DNA of 64,000 nucleotides from Leifsonia sp. fls2-241-R2A-40a (GTDB taxonomy: Bacteria; Actinomycetota; Actinomycetes; Actinomycetales; Microbacteriaceae). The notes under the pieces were generated by a model. That model was not told the DNA's origin. It did no database searches and worked only from the letters and a program-made list of their open reading frames with translations. The DNA lies in assembly GCF_030209575.1 (NCBI RefSeq), contig NZ_JARVRS010000001.1, positions 248,001 through 312,000 of the forward strand, read 5' to 3'. Within the stretch, counting starts at the first letter, position 1, and each line of letters opens with the position of its first letter. This document shows positions 17,244 through 24,093 of the stretch, one piece after another. Made by a program: the position numbers and the translations under genes.

Positions 17244-17929
17244 GGCCGCCGATCCGCCGCGCCCTGGTGGTCATCCCCGCCCGGAACGAGGCCGCGACCC
17301 TCGAGGAGTGCCTGACCTCGGTGGAGGCGGCATGCGCCCTCGTCGGCATCCCGGCGAGCATCGTGCTCGTCCTCGACGCCTGCACCGACGCCTCCGCGGC
17401 GATCGCGGCCCGGCATCCGCTGGTGCGCACCGTGACGGTCGGCTACCGCAATGTCGGGCGCAGCCGGGCGCACGGAGTCGACGCCGCGCTCGCCGGCGTC
17501 CGCGAGCACCCTTCGGAGGTCTGGCTGGCGTTCACCGACGCCGACGGGACGGTCCCCCGTGGATGGCTCGCCGAGCATTTGCGGGCAGCCCGGGTCGCCG
17601 ACGCCTACCTGGGTGCGGTCGTCCCCGTGCTCGACGACCTCGACGCGGACCGCCGCGGAGTGTGGGAGGAGCTGCACCCTCCCGGAGCGACCCTCGGCCA
17701 TGCGCACGGCGCGAACCTCGGGGTGCGCGTCTCGGCGTACCGCGCGTCCGGCGGAGTCCCGCCCGTCACCACAGCAGAGGACGTCCGCCTGGCGGCCCGG
17801 CTGCGCGAGTCCGGTGCAGTCGTCGTGTCGACGGAGCGGGAGCCCGTGATCACGTCCGCCCGCCTGCGGGGCCGCGCGCCCCACGGCTACGCCGGCTACC
17901 TGGAGGCGCTGGCGGGCGAGAGCGCCTGA
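17240..17929 (+). CDS. Family 2 glycosyltransferase
   Basis: A 229-residue GT-A glycosyltransferase. It starts with ALVVIPARNEAATLEECL and IVLVLDACTDASAA, the nucleotide-sugar-binding part of GT2 enzymes. FTDADGTVPRGWL carries the DxD metal motif, and TTAEDVRLAARLRESG supplies the ED catalytic motif. It lacks a membrane anchor and is short. The GTG start overlaps the stop of the deacetylase-methyltransferase gene (GTGA), so all three proteins are made together. It probably transfers a sugar to the intermediate handled by the other two; that is inference. Confidence 0.9.
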   Translation: MRPPIRRALVVIPARNEAATLEECLTSVEAACALVGIPASIVLVLDACTDASAAIAARHPLVRTVTVGYRNVGRSRAHGVDAALAGVREHPSEVWLAFTDADGTVPRGWLAEHLRAARVADAYLGAVVPVLDDLDADRRGVWEELHPPGATLGHAHGANLGVRVSAYRASGGVPPVTTAEDVRLAARLRESGAVVVSTEREPVITSARLRGRAPHGYAGYLEALAGESA

Positions 17930-17962
17930 GCGAGCGGTGGGCGCTCGGGCGACGCTCCGGCG

Positions 17963-18562
17963 TCAGCGCATCGCACCCGCGAGCCGATCGACGGCCGCGA
18001 GGTACGCCTCCTGGTCGAAGTCGGCGAAGAGCGTGGTCTGGGTCACGTAGCCCTGGACGAGCCCGGTGTAGAGGCTGGCGTCCTCCTCCGCCCGGGCGAC
18101 GGCCTGCTCGGGCGTCACGCCCGGCTGCTGTCGGTGCCACGCGGTCAGGTAGTCGACGAAGAGGGTGCGGATGCGTCCGCCGACGCGGACAGCGAGCTGG
18201 GCGAGCCGCGGATTGACCGGCACCTGGCCCCAGATCTGGAGAAGCAGGCCGAGGTCGCCGATCTGTTCCTGCAAGCCGTGCACCAGCAGCCGGACCATCT
18301 CTCCGGGCGCCGGCAGCGGGTCCCGCCTGCCCGCCTCCGCCACATCGGAGAACCGGCTGTCGAGCACGGCGCTCACCGCGAGCTCGACCAGCTCCTCCTT
18401 GTTCTTGTAGTGGCCGTAGATGGCGCCGGCCGAGAGGCCGGACTCGGCGATGATGTCGGCCATCGAGGTCTGCTGGAAGCCGGCGCGCGCGAAGCACCGC
18501 AGCGCCGCCTGGGCGATCTGCGTGCGCCGCGCCTGGCGGTGCTCCTCGGTGACCTTCGGCAT
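17963..18562 (-). CDS. TetR/AcrR family regulator
   Basis: A 199-residue TetR-type repressor. The N-terminal helix-turn-helix reads IAQAALRCFARAGFQQTSMA then SGLSAGAIYGHYKNKEELVE (residues about 16-60); the remainder is a ligand-binding all-helical domain. The ATG at 18562 follows GGGAGGG; an upstream in-frame start would extend through the operator palindrome. It is divergent from the membrane protein at 18650, and the shared intergenic region holds two related operator-like sequences. The likely role is repression of itself and of the export protein. Confidence 0.92.
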   Translation of the reverse strand: MPKVTEEHRQARRTQIAQAALRCFARAGFQQTSMADIIAESGLSAGAIYGHYKNKEELVELAVSAVLDSRFSDVAEAGRRDPLPAPGEMVRLLVHGLQEQIGDLGLLLQIWGQVPVNPRLAQLAVRVGGRIRTLFVDYLTAWHRQQPGVTPEQAVARAEEDASLYTGLVQGYVTQTTLFADFDQEAYLAAVDRLAGAMR

Positions 18563-18576
18563 GCGTCCCTCCCATA

Positions 18577-18592
18577 AAGAACGATCGTTCTT
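18577..18592. promoter_or_regulatory. 16-bp perfect palindrome, TetR operator candidate 1
   Basis: AAGAACGATCGTTCTT is fully self-complementary. It sits 15 bases upstream of the TetR start and touches the candidate -35 (TTGACT at 18591-18596) of the divergent membrane-protein gene. Its left half AAGAACGATC recurs at 18621. Confidence 0.75.
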
Positions 18593-18622
18593 GACTTTAG
18601 CGGACATCCGATGGAGTATAAA
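18591..18622 (+). promoter_or_regulatory. Candidate promoter of the TetR-controlled membrane protein
   Basis: TTGACT at 18591-18596 is a good -35 match; AGTATA/TATAAA at 18615-18622 is a plausible -10 at 18-20 bases spacing. The two operator-like sequences overlap the -35 end and the -10 region, as expected for repression by steric blocking. Confidence 0.5.
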
Positions 18623-18637
18623 GAACGATCATTCGTT
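18621..18637. promoter_or_regulatory. TetR operator candidate 2 (imperfect)
   Basis: AAGAACGATCATTCGTT shares the ten-base left half with the perfect palindrome at 18577 and has a degenerate right half. It overlaps the candidate -10 of the downstream gene. Confidence 0.55.
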
Positions 18638-18649
18638 TTTGGAGGCACC

Positions 18650-19750
18650 ATGACCACCGCAGCTCCCGCCGAAACCGTCCCGGTCCGCCCGGACTCCGAG
18701 CCGCAACCCCCGCGCGTCGTCCACACGCCCTGGGGGCGTGCCATCGTCCTCGCGCTCGGCGCGGGCGTCGCCGTCGTCGTGATCCTGCTGGCGTTCCTCT
18801 GGCCGACCGTCACCTCCTCCGTGAAGGAGCTGCCCCTCGCCATCGCCGGTGATCCGGCGACCGTCAGCGCGGTGCAGTCGCAGCTGGAGAAGAGCGCCGG
18901 CGACGCGTTCGACCTCACCACCGCCTCCTCCCGCGAGGACGCCGTCCACCTGATCGAGACCCGTCAGGTCGACGGTGCGATCGTGCTCGGCGAGCAGCCC
19001 GAAGTCCTCACGGCCTCCGCGAACGGCGCAGCCGTCAGCCAGCTGCTCGGCCAGCTGGCGACGCGCCTGCAGGCTCAGGTCCAGCAGCAGGCCGACGCCG
19101 CCGTGCAGCAGGCCGTCGCCGCGGGGAAGGCGCCGGCGGGCACGAAGGCGCCGACGGTGACCGTCACCGTGACCGACGTCGTGCCGCTCGCCTCCACGGA
19201 TGCCCGCGGGCTCGGTCTCACGGCGTCCTCCTTCCCCCTCGTCCTCGGCGGCATGATCGGCGGCATCCTCATCTCGATCCTGATCGCCGGCAGCTGGCGG
19301 CGACTCAGTGCCGTCGCCGTCTACGCGGTGGCCGGAGGCCTGGCCGTCACCGGCATCCTGCAGGGATGGTTCGGGGTCCTGCAGGGCGACTTCTGGCTGA
19401 ACGCGCTGGCCGTGTCGCTCTCGATGTTCGCGACCGCCGCGTTCATCGTCGGCATGAATGCGCTCCTCGGCCGGATCGGCATCGCCGTGGGCGCAGTGGT
19501 GACCGTTCTGATCGGCAACCCGCTCTCGTCGGCGGCGCAGCCCCTCCAGTTCGTGGCCGCTCCGTGGGGCGCCGTCGGCCAGTGGTTCGTGCCCGGCGCC
19601 TCGGTCTCGTTGCTGCGCGACCTGTCGTACTTCCCCCAGGCGGACGCATCGTTCCCGTGGCTGGTGCTCGCCGGGTGGGCCGTGGTCGGCGGTGTCGCCA
19701 TGGTGGCCGGGCACTTCCGCAACCAGGAGGTGACCGAGGCCGCCGCCTGA
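18650..19750 (+). CDS. ABC-2/YhgE-type membrane protein, TetR-controlled
   Basis: A 366-residue membrane protein with one N-terminal helix (about residues 28-50) and a roughly 150-residue extracytoplasmic segment rich in Gln/Ala (QAQVQQQADAAVQQAV). A cluster of five or six helices follows from about residue 200. This single helix, external domain, multi-helix layout is that of the YhgE/Pip and ABC-2-like permease group, often controlled by a divergent TetR and linked to drug or lipid export. No ATPase is adjacent. A GGAGG lies just upstream of the ATG. The substrate is unknown. Confidence 0.8.
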   Translation: MTTAAPAETVPVRPDSEPQPPRVVHTPWGRAIVLALGAGVAVVVILLAFLWPTVTSSVKELPLAIAGDPATVSAVQSQLEKSAGDAFDLTTASSREDAVHLIETRQVDGAIVLGEQPEVLTASANGAAVSQLLGQLATRLQAQVQQQADAAVQQAVAAGKAPAGTKAPTVTVTVTDVVPLASTDARGLGLTASSFPLVLGGMIGGILISILIAGSWRRLSAVAVYAVAGGLAVTGILQGWFGVLQGDFWLNALAVSLSMFATAAFIVGMNALLGRIGIAVGAVVTVLIGNPLSSAAQPLQFVAAPWGAVGQWFVPGASVSLLRDLSYFPQADASFPWLVLAGWAVVGGVAMVAGHFRNQEVTEAAA

Positions 19751-19760
19751 TCGGCGCGGC

Positions 19761-19781
19761 TTCGGTCACGGTTCGGTCACG
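19761..19781 (+). repeat. Two exact 10-bp direct repeats with 11-bp period
   Basis: TTCGGTCACG occurs at 19761-19770 and again at 19772-19781, one helical turn apart, upstream of the 19844 gene. A GTTCACC element follows at 19799-19805. Response regulators of the PhoP/OmpR type bind tandem repeats with this period, so it is a candidate regulatory site for the operon. Confidence 0.45.
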
Positions 19782-19843
19782 CTCGGGCTTCCTTCGCCGT
19801 TCACCTAGGGGACGCACAGGCCCGCTCCGTACGCTCGCCCGTT

Positions 19844-20515
19844 ATGACCTCGCAGCCGCTCAGACTCGGGCCACTCGTCCGGCGCCGCCTGGCGCGGCTG
19901 GCGCGCCGCGACGCCGCCGCCGCGCACGACACGGACGCGGGTCGCGGCGAGGCGACCACCCCCACGGTGGCCACCCTGCAGGCGCGCGCGGACGCGTACG
20001 CACGACGTGAGGAGCAGCGCTTCTTCCGCCGGATGCGGAGCGAGCTGACCGAGCACCGCGTGCTCACCTCGGCGCTCCGCACGGACCTCGATGCCTACGA
20101 CGAGCGGCTCGACCGGCTCCCGGAGGCGGACCGCTTCCGCATCGCCGAGGCGCAGGGAGCGGCGTTCGAGGAGCTCCGGAGGCTGGAGCGCCGCATCCGC
20201 CGCGCGCATCGTCGCACCGACGAGCTGAGCGCGCTCATCAACGCCCGCTTCACCGCGGCCCAGTTGCGGGCGGCGCGGATGTTCGACCGCTCCGACGAGG
20301 CCGCGGCCGTCTACTGGGGCGCTCTGCGGCAGACCACGTCGGGCCGGGTCGCACCCCAGCCCCCGACGCTGCGGCGCTCGGACTGGCTGACCTCCCGCGG
20401 CACCGCGGTCGACGCCCTGCATCCCATCGCGGCCGCCCGCACCGCGGGCGAGGACGCCGCCGGCGTGACCGCCGGCCACGACACCCACCACAGGAGGACC
20501 GATGCCCCGGCGTGA
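19844..20515 (+). CDS. Coiled-coil hypothetical protein, first gene of envelope operon
   Basis: A 223-residue protein that I do not recognise. It is rich in Arg, Glu, Ala and Leu with long predicted helices (for example RRLERRIRRAHRRTDELSAL), giving a coiled-coil appearance between about residues 45 and 150; the C-terminal 70 residues look disordered. There is no signal peptide or membrane helix, so it is probably cytosolic. It overlaps the next gene by 14 bases and starts an apparent four-gene operon with a membrane protein and an OmpA-domain lipoprotein. Confidence 0.75.
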   Translation: MTSQPLRLGPLVRRRLARLARRDAAAAHDTDAGRGEATTPTVATLQARADAYARREEQRFFRRMRSELTEHRVLTSALRTDLDAYDERLDRLPEADRFRIAEAQGAAFEELRRLERRIRRAHRRTDELSALINARFTAAQLRAARMFDRSDEAAAVYWGALRQTTSGRVAPQPPTLRRSDWLTSRGTAVDALHPIAAARTAGEDAAGVTAGHDTHHRRTDAPA

Positions 20516-20855
20516 TCGATTGACGGACTACCGGGTGCCGCGCACCGGCGGCCTGCGCCGACGGCTGCTCTGGCGCCTCCGCCGGATGCGCCACGCCGTC
20601 GACGTGGAGACACTGGAGGTGTTCGAGCACGAGCTCGCCGCCTTCGAGCGCGCCGGGGTCGCCGACCTGGAACGCCAGCGCACCCGCAACGTCGCCGTCG
20701 CGTCCGCCCGCGTGGCCGAGGCGCAGTCGCGGCAGGAGCTCATCCGCCGGGCGCTCGACCGCGCCGAGGCCGACATCCGGCGCGCCGACCAGGACGTCGA
20801 ACGACTCGACGCCAAGCTCGCCGGTCACGATCCCGACTTCCACACCTACGCCTGA
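20502..20855 (+). CDS. Small coiled-coil hypothetical protein
   Basis: A 117-residue basic, helical protein with no recognised domain. Residues about 35-110 form a continuous heptad-like helix (VASARVAEAQSRQELIRRAL; ADIRRADQDVERLDAKLAG). The ATG at 20502 is preceded by AGGAGG, so the 14-base overlap with the previous gene is real. It probably oligomerises or binds another coiled-coil protein of the operon, such as the tail of the next product. Cytosolic location is inferred from the lack of hydrophobic segments. Confidence 0.75.
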   Translation: MPRRDRLTDYRVPRTGGLRRRLLWRLRRMRHAVDVETLEVFEHELAAFERAGVADLERQRTRNVAVASARVAEAQSRQELIRRALDRAEADIRRADQDVERLDAKLAGHDPDFHTYA

Positions 20856-20865
20856 GAGGACGCCC

Positions 20866-21774
20866 ATGGCACGCGACATCGTCACCCGCCCGCCGCGCCT
20901 GCGCCCCCGCGTCGGCCACATCTCCCCCTTCGCCCACGCGATGGTCTACGTGCTGCTCGTCGCCATGATCGCGGTCGACTACATCCTGCTCTCGCAGGCG
21001 CTCACCCTGCTGCTCCGCAACGACAGCCAGTACGGCTCGATCGGGCTGCAGATGTACGTCATCACGCTCGGGATCTCGCTGGCGGTCGTCACCCTGCCCC
21101 ACGTCATCGCCATCCTGCTGAGGCGCGTGCAGGCCGGGGTCATGTCCCGCCGGTGGATCGCCACCGCCGTGGTCCTCGGACTGGTCTGGGCGGCCATCCT
21201 CGCCGCCATCACCGTCGCGCGGATCAAAGCGGGCATCGACGCGCAGAGCGCCGGCGGCCTCACCGGGCTGGTGGGCGGCTCGCAGACCGCGGCTCCCGCC
21301 GGCTTCTCGTGGACCGCTCCGGACACGATCATGGCGTTCCTCATGCTGGGGGTGCTGGTCACCTCCGGAGCGCTCAGCTTCGTGGTCGCCTGGCTGACGA
21401 CGAGACCGCTCCTCAGCGCGGCCGAGAAGGCGCAGGCGCACGCCACCCGGCTGCGCGTGCACCGCGACCGCCTGCTCGGCGAGGCCGTCGCGGCGGAGGA
21501 GCGGGCGCGCCTGGCGCTCCAGCTCGACGCCCACGACGCCGTCCGGTACGCCGGAGCCCGCGTGACCTTCCACTCCCGGATGGACGTGGTGCGCGCGCAG
21601 CTCGCCACCCGCCTGGCGCAGCGCGAGCGCGATCCGGAGAGCACCAGCCAGATCATCCGCGAGCTGCGGGCCCGCCGCAGCGTGGAGGCCCCGGACACCG
21701 CGCCTCCTCTCCTTCCGGGCGGATCGGCCCCGGCCGGCCCCGCATCCATGGACCCGGCGTCCGGCATCCAGTGA
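20866..21774 (+). CDS. Four-helix membrane protein with cytosolic coiled-coil tail
   Basis: A 302-residue membrane protein with helices at about residues 25-50, 60-85, 93-120 and 150-175. A charged helical tail follows (residues about 180-270; GEAVAAEERARLALQLDAH and LATRLAQRERDPESTSQII), ending in a Pro/Ala-rich stretch. No family is recognised. GAGAGGA precedes the ATG. It sits between two coiled-coil genes and an OmpA-domain lipoprotein, suggesting it spans the membrane between cytosolic and wall-bound partners. Confidence 0.78.
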   Translation: MARDIVTRPPRLRPRVGHISPFAHAMVYVLLVAMIAVDYILLSQALTLLLRNDSQYGSIGLQMYVITLGISLAVVTLPHVIAILLRRVQAGVMSRRWIATAVVLGLVWAAILAAITVARIKAGIDAQSAGGLTGLVGGSQTAAPAGFSWTAPDTIMAFLMLGVLVTSGALSFVVAWLTTRPLLSAAEKAQAHATRLRVHRDRLLGEAVAAEERARLALQLDAHDAVRYAGARVTFHSRMDVVRAQLATRLAQRERDPESTSQIIRELRARRSVEAPDTAPPLLPGGSAPAGPASMDPASGIQ

Positions 21775-21785
21775 AAGGCTCCTCT

Positions 21786-22967
21786 GTGCCCCGCTCCCGG
21801 CTGTTCCTCTCGGTCGCGACCGTCCTCGCCCTGTGCGCCGGCCTGACCGCCTGCGCCTCCGCCACCGCTTCCGGAGAGGCCTGCGACCAGTCGCACAAGC
21901 GCAACCTCGGCGTCGTCGCGGGCAGCACGGCCAACGCCCCGACCGTCGCGCTCCCGGCGTCCGCCTCGGCGCAGCTCGCGGCGGCGGGGACGTCCAACGG
22001 CAGCGTGACGGTGGTCGTGCCCTCCGGCACCCCGCAGGTGATGGGGACGACGGCGCTCGGTTCGTCGGCGCAGGACGCCATCGTCTGCCAGAACGACCAG
22101 CGCACCAAGCTCACGCAGATCACCTCTTACATCGACGGGCTCAAGGCGTCCGCGCCGGAGGTCGACTTCCTCGGCGCCATCGACCAGGCCGCCCGCAACC
22201 TCGGCAGCGACCCCATGGGCGTCATCGTGGTCGGCAGCGGCCTGCAGACGACCGACCCGCTGAACTTCGCCGGTACAGGGCTGCTCTACGCCGACCCCGC
22301 GCAGGTGGTCTCCGACCTGAGCTCGCGGGGCCTGCTCCCGACCGACCTCAAGGGCGTCACCGTCTACTGGGCCGGGATGGGCGACACCGCGGGCGCGCAG
22401 CAGCCGCTGACCGTGCCGGCTCGCAGCAACCTCGAGGCGATCTGGTCGGCCGTGGTGAAGGCCGCGGGCGGGACGCTGTCGCTGCTTCCCGAGCCCGCCT
22501 CCGGCAGCGCGCCAGCGGGCCTCCCGGCCGTCTCGCCGGTGACGGTCGAGGCCGTCGCCACCAAGACGGACTGGTCGCGCCCGGTCGTGATCCGCAACAG
22601 CGAACTGCTGTTCACCAAGGACACCGCGGACTTCTCCGACCCGGGCGCCGCACAGAAGGTGCTCGCCACGCTCGTGCCCGCGATCGAGCAGAACGGCAAG
22701 GTCGTCACCATCACCGGGACCGCCTCCAAGGACCAGGCGGCCGACAACGCGGCCGACACCGCCCTGTCTCTGCGCCGGGCGGACGCCGTGAAGGCCGCCC
22801 TCGTGGGCCTCGGCGTGCCCGCGTCCCTGATGCAGACGGCGGGCGTCGGCTTCGAATGGTGCGGCTGGAAGAACGAGAAGGATGCGGCCGGCACCTACTC
22901 GGACGCCCTCGCCGAGCAGAACCGCACCGTCATCCTCACGTCCGCCGGCGTCGGGTTGTGCGGCTGA
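21786..22967 (+). CDS. Lipoprotein with C-terminal OmpA-like peptidoglycan-binding domain
   Basis: A 393-residue predicted lipoprotein. A short basic N terminus and hydrophobic core lead to the lipobox LTAC with the acylated Cys at residue 23. The N-terminal domain (about 30-260) has alternating beta/alpha character of a vWA-like kind (VDFLGAIDQAARNLGSD; MGVIVVGSGLQTTDPLNF). The C-terminal part (about 270-393) looks like an OmpA/MotB domain (VVTITGTASKDQAADNAA; LSLRRADAVKAAL). Several further cysteines could form disulfides outside the cell. GTG at 21786 with AAAGG upstream is preferred; a GTG at 21771 overlaps the previous stop. Confidence 0.82.
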   Translation: MPRSRLFLSVATVLALCAGLTACASATASGEACDQSHKRNLGVVAGSTANAPTVALPASASAQLAAAGTSNGSVTVVVPSGTPQVMGTTALGSSAQDAIVCQNDQRTKLTQITSYIDGLKASAPEVDFLGAIDQAARNLGSDPMGVIVVGSGLQTTDPLNFAGTGLLYADPAQVVSDLSSRGLLPTDLKGVTVYWAGMGDTAGAQQPLTVPARSNLEAIWSAVVKAAGGTLSLLPEPASGSAPAGLPAVSPVTVEAVATKTDWSRPVVIRNSELLFTKDTADFSDPGAAQKVLATLVPAIEQNGKVVTITGTASKDQAADNAADTALSLRRADAVKAALVGLGVPASLMQTAGVGFEWCGWKNEKDAAGTYSDALAEQNRTVILTSAGVGLCG

Positions 22968-23004
22968 CGGGAATCATCCGGCGGCCCGGTTCGTTGCGGC
23001 GACT

Positions 23005-23652
23005 ATGACGATCATCGGACTCATCGGATCAGGACACATCGGATCGCAACTCGCCCGCCTCGCCGTCGCGCGGGGCTACGACGTGGTGCTCAGCAACTCG
23101 CGCGGGCCCGAGACGCTTCAGGCGCTCGTCGAGGAGCTGGGCGAGCACGCTCGTGCGGCGACGCCCGCCGAGGCGGCCGCGGCCGGAGACCTCGTCGTGG
23201 TCACGACTCCCCTCGCCGCGGAGAAGACCCTCCCCGTCGCGGAGCTCGCGGGCAAGATCGTGATCGACACGAACAACTACTACCCGCAGCGCGACGGCAC
23301 CATCCCCGAACTCGAGGACGACTCGACCACGGTCGCCGAGCGCCTGCAGAAGGTGCTTCCGACCTCGAAGGTCGTGAAGGCGTTCAACCACATCGGTGCG
23401 CGGGAGCTCACGAGCGAGAGCCTGCCCGCGGGATCTCCGGACCGTCGCGCGCTCATCGTGGCCGGAGACGACGCCGGCGCCCGCACGCGGGTGGCCGAGC
23501 TGATCGACGAGTTCGGCTTCGACGTGGTCGACGTCGGCGAGCTGTCCGAGGGATGGCGCGCCCAGCGCGACACCCCGGCGTACGTCCGCCGCTACGATGC
23601 AGCGGGCCTCCGTGAGGCCCTCGCTGCCGCGAAGCGCTACCGCGACATGTGA
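23005..23652 (+). CDS. NADPH-dependent F420 reductase-like NAD(P)-binding protein
   Basis: A 215-residue single Rossmann-domain protein of the F420-dependent NADP reductase family. It has the N-terminal IIGLIGSGHIGSQLARLA glycine motif, a conserved SNSRGPETL (NADP phosphate-binding) segment, and KVVKAFNHIGARELTSE plus ALIVAGDDAGART. Similar proteins in actinobacteria are generally annotated as F420 or NADP oxidoreductases. It has a paralogue at 40504. Gene order gives no pathway; it converges on a small membrane-protein gene. Confidence 0.82.
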   Translation: MTIIGLIGSGHIGSQLARLAVARGYDVVLSNSRGPETLQALVEELGEHARAATPAEAAAAGDLVVVTTPLAAEKTLPVAELAGKIVIDTNNYYPQRDGTIPELEDDSTTVAERLQKVLPTSKVVKAFNHIGARELTSESLPAGSPDRRALIVAGDDAGARTRVAELIDEFGFDVVDVGELSEGWRAQRDTPAYVRRYDAAGLREALAAAKRYRDM

Positions 23653-23671
23653 CCCGCCTGGGCGGTGGGCC

Positions 23672-23947
23672 TCAGCCGACGGTCTCCGCGGTGATGAGGT
23701 CCACCGTCACGGGGCTGTCGTCGGCCTCGGCGGCCGCGCGGGAGGTCAGGTAGCTGCCGGCGACGAACGCCGCAGCCGCGAACACCAGTGCGATGACCAG
23801 ATCGGCCCACTGGCTGGGCGTCAGGTGCTGGAGAAGGCCGCCGGAGCCGGCAGCAGCGGGGGCCGCATCCGGTGCCAGCAGAAGCGCGAAAGCGATGCCG
23901 GACACCACTCCCGCGAACCCCAGGACGTACCACGCGATTTCTTTCAC
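23672..23947 (-). CDS. Small two-helix membrane protein
   Basis: A 91-residue hypothetical membrane protein. Helix 1 (about residues 5-25) carries WYVLGFAGVVSGIAFALLLA and helix 2 (about 47-67) carries DLVIALVFAAAAFVAGSYL; the C-terminal tail is acidic. No family is recognised. It is divergent from the DUF4062 ATPase gene; the intergenic region holds a dyad at 24001-24021. Confidence 0.65.
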   Translation of the reverse strand: MKEIAWYVLGFAGVVSGIAFALLLAPDAAPAAAGSGGLLQHLTPSQWADLVIALVFAAAAFVAGSYLTSRAAAEADDSPVTVDLITAETVG

Positions 23948-24000
23948 GTGCCTAGCTAACCGCGGTCGAAGAGGCGGCTGAAGAGCCTTGCGCAGCTGGT

Positions 24001-24021
24001 CGCGCTCATGCTAGGAGCGCG
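24001..24021. promoter_or_regulatory. 7-bp inverted repeat between divergent genes
   Basis: CGCGCTC (24001-24007) and GAGCGCG (24015-24021) are exact reverse complements around a 7-base spacer, in the divergent region between the small membrane protein and the STAND-type gene. It may be an operator or a hairpin in either leader. Confidence 0.4.
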
Positions 24022-24070
24022 CGCCGTGCTTGCCCTCTGTACTTTTGCATGCGAACGCAACACAATGACG

Positions 24071-24093
24071 TTACATGAGCCACCCTCATGTAA
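24071..24093 (+). promoter_or_regulatory. Perfect 9-bp hairpin over the start codon of the STAND-type gene
   Basis: TTACATGAG (24071-24079) and CTCATGTAA (24085-24093) are exact reverse complements with a CCACC loop. The ATG at 24075-24077 lies within the left arm. In the mRNA this would hide the start codon; as DNA it could be an operator. Either way it marks the start as a control point. Confidence 0.6.
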
